From Xiphydria camelus (Eukaryota > Arthropoda > Insecta > Hymenoptera > Xiphydriidae), in contig OY783197.1 of NCBI GenBank assembly GCA_963678675.1, positions 24,946,048-25,010,047 of the forward strand: 64,000 bases of DNA. The letters are read 5' to 3'. Below, piece by piece: positions 24,013 to 33,728 of the stretch. How positions within the stretch are numbered: position 1 is the first letter of the stretch; the number at the start of each line of letters is the position of its first letter. A program made the translations under genes and the position numbers. Under the pieces are notes generated by a model, which was not told the DNA's origin, made no database searches, and saw only the letters and a program-made list of their open reading frames with translations.

Positions 24013-25864
24013 ATGACTGCATTCGAGGTGCTATGTGGATTAACCGCGATACTTTTCCTTTTGTATTATTACCTTACGTCTACCTTCGACTACTGGAAAA
24101 TTCGAGGGATCCCGGGTCCCAAGCCGGTTCCAATTTTCGGAACTATCAGTCGCGTCATAAAAGCTGAAATGTCGATGGGAGACTACATGACTATGCTGTA
24201 CGAAGAGTACAAAGATGAGCCATTCGTTGGAATATTCGATTGGAGACAACCGGTTTTAATGGTGAATGATTTGGAGTTCTGCAAGGATATCCTGATAAAA
24301 GATTTTCCAACATTTGCCTCTCGCGGGTTGACTGTACACGAGAAGATCGAACGACTAGGGCAACACCTTGCTAATCTTGAGCCAGAAAGATGGCGACCAT
24401 TGAGAACGAAACTTTCGCCAGTCTTTATGTCGGGTAAAATGAAGCAGATGTTCTATCTATTACGGGAGTGTGCTGAGGACTTTGAAAAGCACATAAACGA
24501 AATTGCCGAGAAGGGCGAGACCGTCGACGTGCGGGATTTGTCCGCGAAATTTATGACCGATGTCACTGGCAGTTGCGTCTTCGGCTTGAAGATGAATGCT
24601 ATGAGCGATGAAGAGAGTGCATTCAGAAAGATGGGAAAGCGTAGTTTACTGATGACCAGGTCGAAATTCATCAAGATGCTCATAAAAGACGGGATGCCTT
24701 GGCTGTATAAATTTCTCGCTATTTACTGCCACATTGACATGGCGGATAGGGAACTTGAGGACTTCTTTATCAATTCCATAAAGCAAACCGTGAAGCATAG
24801 GGAAGATAGCAAGGTTTTTCGGCACGATTTTGTCGACTTACTGCTGGAACTGAAAAATAATTCTAGCAAGCTTGGAGATATAGGTAAGACAAGCTGGTTC
24901 CATCGATACTACACATACATATGTCAGTGTGATCTAGTGTGGGATTCTGTGTGAATAGAATCCTACAATCGCTATCGATACAGAATCTCACTCCAGGTCA
25001 TTTATTTGAACAGACATGACCGAAACTTATGATTTTCAGAATTTTCCGATGAGCTTATGGCCTCCCAAGCCTTCCTGTTTTTTGTAGCTGGGTTCGAAAC
25101 CTCCTCGACCACAATAAGCAATGCCCTTTACGAGATGGCGCTAAATACTCGGGTTCAGGATAAGGTTCGTTTAGAAATGGAAGAGCAGATGAAGAAGGAT
25201 GGTGGAGAGCTCACGTACGATGGAGTCAAGGAAATGAAGTATCTGGATATGGTTGTCCAAGGTAATTTGAAGAAGAGATCGTACTCCCCACGATATGGAA
25301 AAGTATACTACGGTACATTCATGGTTGTTCACTGAGATTTATTGTTTCAGAAACATTGAGAAAATATCCACCGGTAACAGTTCTCGCAAGGCAGACAACC
25401 ACCGACTATACTTTCAACGGAACTAAATTGACGATACCAAAGGGTCAAAAAGTTTGGATACCTATTTATGCGATTCAGCGCAATTCTACGATATTTCCTA
25501 ATCCCGATAATTTTGATCCGGAAAGATTCACTCCAGAGGCTATCGCTTCGAGACATCCAATGTGTCATTTACCTTTTGGGAATGGTCCGAGAAATTGCAT
25601 TGGTACCTCTTTTCTCTAAATTTTCTTATTCATTATATATTTGATATTATAGCGCTTAAATGAATTATCGATTAATTCAACATTTGTATTCGTTTTGTAG
25701 GCATGAGATTTGGATTGTATCAGACAAAAGTTGGACTTGTCAAAGTTTTACTAAATCACAAGGTCGAAGTTTGCGAACAAACTCAAGTTCCATATGTGAA
25801 CGATAACAAGTCTTTCTTATTGCAACCATTAGGTGGGAAAATTTACCTTAAAATAACCAAGTAA
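24013..25864 (+). CDS. Cytochrome P450, CYP6AS-like, gene 1
   Basis: Coding exons are 24013-24883, 25040-25261, 25351-25602 and 25701-25864. GT-AG junctions are all phase 1, giving an intact 502-residue protein, the usual length. It has an N-terminal membrane anchor (about 2-22), the PGPKP hinge (34-38), the I-helix AGFETSS (307-313), ExxR at E365-R368, PERF (421-424) and the haem loop [10 protein letters not shown] with ligand C447. Known CYP6 enzymes are microsomal monooxygenases that oxidise plant or insecticide compounds, or internal lipids, using P450 reductase. The N-terminal style matches the hymenopteran CYP6AS group; this subfamily call is from memory and needs a tree. Intron 1 holds a small inverted-repeat piece (about 24934-24997). 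The gene runs tail-to-tail with a UBAC1 fragment. Confidence 0.93.
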
Positions 25865-27037
25865 AAATGTGATTTCTTTTTATGCATTCGTAACGAAAAT
25901 ATTAACTGTGTGCTAAACCTTCTTATCAGATAATATTCATTAATTATCTTTTGGAAATAAAATTGCTGTGGTACACTGGATCCTGATTATTCTTCTTTTC
26001 GTACTCATTGTCAGTAACGAACATATCTATATGTATGCAATTATGATCCCAATAAGTTTTATGGTAAATATTTGAATGTATACGCGTACGATATTCTCGA
26101 CTTCAATGCTTAAATCATAAATGTTTAACAAAAATAAAAAAGAACGGTACATTACTATTGCTTGCTTCTTCGTTAATATCTCAAAAGTGGGAAATCGAGA
26201 AATAAGACAAATTAACAAAAACGCAACCAGAAATGAATGATTTCAAGTGGAAATAATAACTTTCTTATTAACTCAACTGAAAATAGACATGAAAATATGC
26301 ATTAGTTATTTGTCGAACAAACACTGAGTGGTAATAGCTATTACGTTTTTTTAAGTAACACATTCGGTCTTGCCGTTCTCTTTAAAATTTATCAGAATAG
26401 TTTCATACGTATAAAAGACGGAAGGTGTTACGGATAATCACGAAAATAAGTTTATTTTTCTTTAGGCTAATACCTTTTTTTAACGACTGTTTGACAGAAG
26501 CATATGACACAAAATCTGGGAGCACCATAAACGCATATTCTGCTCCGAATTTAGCTGTTAAGATAAAGAATCTACTACCATACTTACCATTGTATTCCGG
26601 TACTACGATATCCCTTTTTGGCTATGGAAAGATAAGCGCAAGCTCTTCTGCCATTGAATCTGAACTCAACGACCTCAAATATTATCTGCTGAGTCACGAT
26701 GGTAAACCGATGCGCGTCGATCAGTTTTTAACCAACCATTTGAAATCATTTTCTGGTAGGGAAATGATAGCAATGGTAGAGATGATAGCATAGTTACATG
26801 TACACTGCGCGTTAAATAGTATTGGCGCACAAGACTATACAGAACCGAGCATAGAAGTGTGCATCTGCAGGCCGCCTTAGTAGGGACAGAAAAGTAGGAA
26901 CGAGCCAGAGTGAAGCGGGGCATAGAGAAGCGGGACTCGTCTGTAAGTATCTATGAACTCGAATGGAATGTTTGTATTTATTTTATTTATAAAAAAATAT
27001 TGGTGCTTGTAGGAACATTACAGATATCAACATAACA
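25865..27037 (+). other. P450 3' flank with transposon-like coding fragment
   Basis: An AATAAA-type signal follows the stop (about 25957). At 26455-26765 a frame reads SAPNLAVKIKNLLPYLPLYS, then IESELNDLKYYLL and GKPMRVDQFLTNHLKSF. This resembles the C-terminal part of transposon-encoded proteins with an E-x-E-x-N-D-L-K...MR-x-D-x-F pattern, but I cannot name the family. It has no proper start and no upstream domain. The copy at 33140-33474 has small frame-changing differences, so neither copy is likely to be functional. Confidence 0.4.
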
Positions 27038-27351
27038 TTAGTTTTCATCATAACGATTCATGTGGATGGCGTGTTTTTCAGTATGGTAAGTTTTGAAAAT
27101 CTGGCTCAGTACCGGTGATGCATCCGGATCATTAATCCATATATTAGGCGATGACGGTACTTCCAACATTGACAAATATGCTATAAAGAACCACCATAAT
27201 ATAGAAACTAAAATATTTGTAAATCTAATGTTTCTTCATCAACTTAGAAAATGCGTGTGCCCTAATTTTATTCATTTTTACTTTGCTGGTTTAAGACAAT
27301 TGCAGCTAACTAGCGGTAAGATTGTATCAGATAATGAATTGATTTATTATA

Positions 27352-28034
27352 CGAGGGACATTTGAAAAGTTTCCGGCCTTATTAATTCTTATTATCGTCT
27401 GATAGAGATAGCGTTGATACATGTATCCCATACAAATTTCAAGTCATTCCGATCAGTACTTTGCTCATGGCATTTTTATAAAGTTAACAGGAGATATTTT
27501 CTGTTGACAATGGTGATCAAGTTCCTTCATTTGAAAGGAAAAACAACTCAGGAAATAAAAGACGAGTTACACTCAGTATACGGTGACGTGTCCCCTTCGT
27601 ATACAACCGTCAAACACTAGGTGGCTAAGTACAAACGTGGCCGTACCAGCATTTTTGATGATGAACGTTCTGTTTTCCAAAAACTGTTTCAACTGACGAA
27701 ATTGTGGACTTACAATTAGTGCATGAAACTGTGATGGAAGATCGTCGATTGACCGTGAAGGAGATTGCTGAGGCTTGTAAGATATCAGATGAACGGATGC
27801 ACAAGATTTTGCACGAGGATTTGGGTATGAGAATATTATCCACACGCTGGGTGCCGCAATTGTTGTGTACACTGTAGACCGGTATTTTTCAGGTGGATAA
27901 AAAGAATTTTTTTCTGATGGCTTGAAGTCGAAGTTGTATCCAGTTACGAGGATACTATGTTGAGAAATAGATTTTTTTACCTTGAAAAATGTGTTTTTCC
28001 TAAAAAGGTAGGAAACTTTTCAAATGACCCTTCC
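27352..28034 (+). mobile_element. Mariner relic in UBAC1 last intron, left copy
   Basis: Terminal repeats CGAGGGACATTTGAAAAG and complement, next to TA. The transposase N-terminus reads FLHLKGKTTQEIKDELHSVY, then VAKYKRGRTSIFDDERS, and later HEDLGMRILSTRWVPQLL. This is the helix-turn-helix part of a DD34D mariner with frame breaks. The catalytic C-terminal part is deleted. The same relic sits at 34043-34727. Confidence 0.85.
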
Positions 28035-28196
28035 ATTTACTAGCTAAACATTGATCCATAAGGACGAAGCTCATACTAGCTGTAGCTATTTATGATTCTT
28101 GTTATTAGCCGACTAATGAACTAACAATCAGTAAAAGTAATTATGAACCAATAGCCCGATATGATTTGTAGTTACAGTGATCGGTTAATAGTATCT

Positions 28197-28347
28197 TATG
28201 TCACATGGCGGAAAAATCGCAGGTTTTTTCAGACTGTGTTTAATTAGGTAGTAACACGAGGCGTGGTGAGCCTCATCCCCTCACCATGCCTCTTGCTACG
28301 ATCTAAACACACTCTTAAAAATCCGAGGATTTCAGCCGAATGATATA
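28197..28347. mobile_element. Palindromic MITE, left copy (arms decayed)
   Basis: The counterpart of 34891-35035. Here the left arm differs from the right arm at many positions (for example a TTAATTAGGTAGTAACACG segment where the other copy has TTAGATCGTAGCACG). The ends are TATGTCA and TGATATA. Confidence 0.75.
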
Positions 28348-28900
28348 TACTATTTTTTCCTCACTCATGCCCATTTCGAGGCCTTTTCCAGCCTATTTTT
28401 AAACCGTAAAATGGCGTTTTTCCTGCGTGATACCGACCGGGAGTCCGCAGGCTGTCAAAAGATTGTTTAGTCCGAAGTGGGTCGTTTTTCCAAACTGATA
28501 AACGCAACGTGAAATGAGCCGTGTATACTTCTGTTTGTTTTGTTTTGAGAAATGGACACATTCGTGAGGAAAATTAGTTTAATTACAACCGGTCATCAAT
28601 ATTACTATTGGTTAGCTGCTCCTGCCATTATCTGACTAGGAAGAAATTTACATTTTAACTTAAAGATTTCTGGAATAAATAATTAATGTAAAATACCTAA
28701 TAACATTTTTGGATTTGTGAGACTGAGTTGGATATGAGGATTACTCATGATTGTTTTATAGATTATCCCCTCGGGATCTAAGCCGTCATCCATATCTTGT
28801 AAACTGCGTCTTTTTTCTCCCAGTAACCATTCACACTAAAATATTTTCTTAACTGTATTTATAGAACCCTAATAATATATGTGTCGTAGGCAAGTGGTCA

Positions 28901-29070
28901 TTTCGGGCAAATAGCTTTTTCCTAGACAAGTGAATTTTGCGGCTCGGCCAACTCTAGCCTAATCTAACCTTACCAAATCTAATTTATTTATATTTCAATG
29001 CGTTAAATTAGGTTACGTTAGATTAGAATCGGCGGAGCGAGCGAAGCCACAAAAGTTATTTGCCTGAAAC
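28901..29070. mobile_element. Inverted-repeat element in UBAC1 intron 6, left copy
   Basis: TTTCGGGCAAATAGC pairs with the complement ending TTTGCCTGAAAC. CTAATCTAACC near the centre pairs with GGTTACGTTAGATTAG. It ends about 23 bases from the exon 6 donor. The duplicate is at 35590-35759. Confidence 0.65.
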
Positions 29071-29381
29071 ATGTACATCAGATGATTGATTACCCCATTC
29101 GGTTGATCGTTTCCTGTAATTCTAAGTGCCTCGATGATACTTCTTCTCTCAAATCCCATTTCTTGAAGAGAAAGCATCGCTTTTATGTTAGGTTTAAAAT
29201 CCAATTCCTTGTACTGCTGGAAGCTTTCCAATAAAAGCGCCACGATATTCATCAGATTTGGTTCCTTTTTCATAACCTGATTATCTAAGTATAAAATATT
29301 AAATACGTTCAATGTACATACGAACTTCAGGTAATAAATATCTAAAGAGAACAGATTGGTATCTATTCTTGTAAGAATATG

Positions 29382-29521
29382 TAGGATGGGTTGCTCCAGA
29401 GGTTAATATTGGGTGCAGCTGAATTCGTCAATACTTGTCCTGTTGATCAATGATCAGTCGACGAGACAAGTATTGACAAATTCAGCCACATTCGGTTATC
29501 TTTGAAGCGGGCCACCCTGTA
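29382..29521. mobile_element. Short MITE upstream of UBAC1 exon 6, left copy
   Basis: The ends are TAGGATGGGTTGCTCC and the complement of TACAGGGTGGCCCGCT. The inner arms GTCAATACTTGTC pair around GATCAATGATC. The duplicate is at 36071-36210. Confidence 0.7.
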
Positions 29522-29622
29522 ACGAAATAGATAAGTTTTCACGAGCAACTGGATTACAATCAAGAGCTATTTTTTGCTATCTCTATATCACATCACTTAT
29601 GTATAATCGAAACTGCATTACG

Positions 29623-29943
29623 CATTAGGCTAGGTCCAGAAGAAGCGATTTACGCGCGATTCGAGTAGCGCGTTTCAAATCGCGCGACTATGAGAAACTA
29701 GAGATTCATATGAGATTCATATATTCCGTCCAGATGCAGTCGCGCGTTTCGTTGCTCGAATTGCGCGTAAATCGCTTCGTCTGGACCTGGTCTTACGCAA
29801 ATTTCAAGATTTAGTACGGGGGTTAACTCAGTGATCTTGATACGCAGGGAACGTGTTCGTTCGCTACGTATCCGCGGCTCCCGCGTGGGAGGCACAGCCA
29901 CCCTCACGCGCGGGAGTCGGGTGTTCCGTAACGAACGTGTTAA
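29623..29943. mobile_element. Truncated TTAA foldback with MITE copy 2
   Basis: The MITE copy is 29626-29795, followed by the right part of the foldback to the TTAA end at 29943. The left arm (present at 22872-22962) is missing because the duplication breakpoint lies there. Confidence 0.75.
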
Positions 29944-30609
29944 CATTTGATACAAGCTACATAATGTAGCTTCAAATAAATGTTTGCTTCATATATATTC
30001 TGCAATAAACAAGTAAATTATGAAACGATTGTTTATTTCAATATATATTTTTATTACAAAATTTTTTTATTTTAACTCTAAGCGAATTGCAGTCGATTTT
30101 AGCGCGAGTACGTAGGCGGTATTAAATTCTGTAATGATTAATGCATTATGCTCCAGAAGGATAAATTATAAATTGTCTTCAATAGAATATAAAGAAGTCG
30201 AGAGATAAAAATGTTATTTAATTAGCATTAAAGTAAGCGATTTAAAATAATGATATGTTAAAATTACACTTATGTAAATAACTAGCTGATAACTGTCATT
30301 ATAATACAATCGTAAAAGTATTTAGAAATTTACGGAAGTATGTAAGTGATAACGATAAGATATTATTGGTTACCGGATCTGGGGTTATGAGTCATCGTCT
30401 TTGGTCAAATAAATAGAACGCGCGACGTCGTATGGTCTAAGTTAAAGAGCATGAGTTTGGGGCAGAGTTACATGTATCATTAATGAAAGAATTAGTTTAC
30501 AGTGAATTGAAAATAATTATCTAAGAGAATATGCATAAGGTGTATACTCGTATGTAATATAAGAAGAAGGAATACATCTAACACACATACATTTCATGTG
30601 TAAGAATTG

Positions 30610-30619
30610 TATATAAAAG
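30610..30619 (+). promoter_or_regulatory. TATA box of P450 gene 2
   Basis: TATATAAAAG, 96 bases upstream of the ATG, same context as gene 1. This copy lacks a few bases (a TGTG stretch) just downstream. About 220 bases further upstream it has a 13-14 base insertion around 30379-30393 that is absent from gene 1. Confidence 0.75.
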
Positions 30620-30705
30620 TAGCGCCTGTGACTCTGACTGTACACTGTATTGGTACGCAGTACGGTGGTGTGATTCTTGAAAATACAGGAATATAGAACG
30701 TCACG

Positions 30706-32557
30706 ATGACTGCATTCGAGGTGCTATGTGGATTAACCGCGATACTTTTCCTTTTGTATTATTACCTTACGTCTACCTTCGACTACTGGAAAATTCGAGG
30801 GATCCCGGGTCCCAAGCCGGTTCCAATTTTCGGAACTATCAGTCGCGTCATTAAAGCTGAAATGTCGATGGGAGACTACATGACTATGCTGTACGAAGAG
30901 TACAAAGATGAGCCATTCGTTGGAATATTCGATTGGGGACAACCGGTTTTAATGGTGAATGATTTGGATTTCTGCCAGGATATCCTGATAAAAAATTTTC
31001 CAACATTTGCCTCTCGCGGGTTGACTGTACACGAGAAGATCGAACGACTAGGGCAACATCTTTTTAATCTCGAGCCAGAAAGATGGCGACCACTGAGAAC
31101 GAAACTTTCGACAGTTTTTACGTCGGCTAAGATGAAGCAGATGTTCGACCTATTACGGGAGTGCGCTGAGGACTTTGAAAAGCATATAAACGAAATTGCC
31201 GAGAAGGGCGAGACTGTCGACGTGCGGGATTTGTCCGCGAAATTTACGACCGATATCATTGGCAGTTGCGTCTTCGGCTTGAAGATGAATGCTATGAGCG
31301 ATGAAGAGAGTGCATTCAGAAAGATGGGAAAGCGTATTGTGCTGATGACCAGGTCGAAATTCATCAAGATGCTCATAAGAGACGAGATGCCTTGGCTGTA
31401 TAAATTTCTCGCTATTTACTGCCACATTGACATGGCGGATAGGGAAGTTCAGGACTTCTTTATCAATTCCATAAAGAAAACCGTGAAGCATAGGGAAGAT
31501 AGCAAGGTATTTCGGCACGATTTTGTCGACTTACTGATTGAACTGAAAAATAATTCTAGCAAACTTGGAGATATAGGTAAGACAAGCTGGTTGCATCGAT
31601 ACTACACATACATATGTCAGTGTGATCTAGTGTGGGAGATTCTGTGTGAATAGAATCCTACAATCGCTATCGATACAGAATCTCACTCCAGGTCATTTCC
31701 TTGAACAGACATGACCGAAACTTATGATTTTCAGAGTTTTCCGATGACTTCATGGCCTCCCAAGCCTTCGTGTTTTTTCTAGCTGGGTTCGAAACCTCCT
31801 CGACCACAATGAGCAATGCCCTTTACGAGATGGCGCTAAATACACGGGTTCAGGATAAGGTTCGTTTAGAAATGGAAGAGCAGATGAAGAAGGATGGTGG
31901 AAAGCTCACGTACGATGGAGTCAAGGAAATGAAATATCTGGATATGGTTGTCCAAGGTAATTTGAAGAAGAGATCGTATTCCCCGATATGGAAAAGTATA
32001 CTACGGTACATTCATGGTTGTTCACTGAAATTTATTGTTTCAGAAACATTGAGAAAATATCCACCGGTAACAGTTCTCGTAAGACAGACAACCACCGACT
32101 ATACTTTCAACGGGACTAAATTGACGATACCAAAGGGTCAAAGAGTTTGGATACCTATTTATGCGATTCAGCGCAATTCTACGATATTTCCTAATCCCGA
32201 TAATTTTGATCCGGAAAGATTCACTCCAGAGGCTATCGCTTCGAGACATCCAATGTGTCATTTACCTTTTGGGAATGGTCCGAGAAATTGCATTGGTATC
32301 TCTTTTCTCTAAATTTTTTTATTCATTATATATTTGATATTATAGCGCTTAAATGAATCATCGATTAATTCAACATTTGTATTCGTTTTGTAGGCATGAG
32401 ATTTGGATTGTATGAGGTAAAAGTTGGACTTGTCAAAGTTTTACTAAATCACAAGGTCGAAGTTTGCGAACAAACTCAAGTTCCATATGTGAACGATAAC
32501 AAGTCTTTCTTATTGCAACCATTAGGTGGGAAAATTTACCTTAAAATAACCAAGTAA
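30706..32557 (+). CDS. Cytochrome P450, CYP6AS-like, gene 2
   Basis: Exons are 30706-31576, 31735-31956, 32044-32295 and 32394-32557, the same phases and lengths as gene 1, giving 502 residues and all P450 signatures (AGFETSS, E365-R368, C447). It differs from gene 1 at about 20 residues in exon 1 plus about ten elsewhere. Examples are R78G, A120F, P136T, M139T, G141A, Y148D, S211I, L303V, V306L, I316M and A377V. Several fall where CYP6 substrate-recognition sites are expected (B-C loop, F-G region, I-helix, after ExxR). The reaction is the same class as gene 1, but substrate choice may differ. A shared promoter suggests similar expression at birth. The gene lies convergent with the UBAC1 tail at 33729. 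Confidence 0.93.
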
Positions 32558-33139
32558 AAATGTGATTTCTTTTTATGCATTCGTAACGAAAATATTAACT
32601 GTGTGCTAAACCTTCTTATCAGATAATATTCATTAATTATCTTTTGGAAATAAAATTGCTGTGGTACACTGGATCCTGATTATTCTTCTTTTCGTACTCA
32701 TTGTCAGTAACGAACATATCTATATGTATGCAATTATGATCCCAATAAGTTTTATGGTAAATATTTGAATGTATACGCGTACGATATTCTCGACTTCAAT
32801 GCTTAAATCATAAATGTTTAACAAAAATAAAAAAGAACGGTACATTACTATTGCTTGCTTCTTCGTTAATATCTCAAAAGTGGGAAATCGAGAAATAAGA
32901 CAAATTAACATAAACGCAATCAGAAATGAATGATTTCAAGTGGAAATAATAGCTTTTTTGTTAACTCAACTGAAAATAGACTTGAAAACATGCATTAGTT
33001 ACTTGTCGAACAAACACTAAGTGGTAATACCTAGTACGTTTTTTAAGTAACAAATTCGGTCTTGCCGTTCTCTTTAAAATTTATCAGAATAGTTTCATAC
33101 GTATAAAAGACGGAAGGTGTTACGGATAATCACGAAAAT

Positions 33140-33474
33140 GAGTTTATTTTTCTTTAGACTAATAGCTTTTTTAACGACTGTTTGACAGAAGCATATGTGA
33201 CGCAAAATCTGGGAGCGCCATACACGCATATTCTGCTCCGAATTTAGCTGTTAAAATAAAGAATCTACTACCATACTTACCATTGTATTCCAGTACTACG
33301 ATATCCCTTTTTGGATATGGAAAGATAAGCGCAAGCTCTTCTGCCGTTGAATCTGAACTCAACGACCTCAAATATTATCTGCTGAGTCACGATGGTAAAC
33401 CGATGCGCGTCGATCAGTTTTTAACCAACGATTTGAAATCATTTTCTGGTAGGGAAATGATAGCAATATGGTAG
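33140..33474 (+). other. Transposon-like coding fragment, right copy
   Basis: The duplicate of the fragment at 26455-26765, with the same ESELNDLKYYLL and PMRVDQFLTN blocks but a different frame break near the start. No function can be assigned. Confidence 0.4.
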
Positions 33475-33728
33475 AAATGATAGCATAGTTACATGTACAC
33501 TGCGCGTTAAATAGTATTGGCGCACAAGACTATATAGAGCCGAGCATAGAAGTGTGCATCTGCAGGCTGCCTTAGTAGGGACAGAAAAGTAGGAACGAGC
33601 CAGAGTGAAGCGGGGCACAGAGAAGCGGGACTCATCTGTATCTATGAACTCGCCTAGAATGTTTGTATTTATTTTATTTATAAGAAAATATTGATGCTTG
33701 TAGGAACATTACAGATATCAACATAACA

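Larger units (their letters stand above)
27038..29284 (-). pseudogene. Orphan duplicate of the last three UBAC1 exons
   Basis: Exons 29094-29284 (second UBA domain start), 28697-28835 and 27038-27180 correspond exactly in length and phase to exons 6-8 of the gene at 33729-42043. They keep their splice sites and open frames; the stop is at 27038-27040. The upstream exons are absent, because the segmental duplication copied only the gene's tail. A visible coding change is A to G just before the exon 6 donor (QPNG instead of QPNA). P450 gene 2 now lies upstream. It could be transcriptionally dead, or serve as a distant alternative 3' end if UBAC1 transcripts read through. A dead fragment is the simplest view, though the lack of disabling changes is notable. 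Confidence 0.85.
22961..29622. repeat. Segmental tandem duplication, left unit (about 6.66 kb)
   Basis: Nearly identical to 29623-36308 along the whole length, including intergenic DNA, introns and transposon relics. Contents in order: MITE, P450 gene 1, a transposon-like fragment, the UBAC1 last exon, mariner relic, palindromic element, and UBAC1 exons 7 and 6. By eye, noncoding parts differ at a few percent of positions with small indels. Confidence 0.95.

Noticed and set aside
27093..27365. 90-codon plus-strand frame, kept in both duplicates
   Set aside because: It lies antisense to the last UBAC1 exon, whose minus-strand reading has clear homology and matching splice phase. Conservation in both units only reflects recent duplication.
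30876..31376. 166-codon frame antisense to P450 gene 2
   Set aside because: It is a complementary shadow of a real exon; the homologous stretch in gene 1 is broken.
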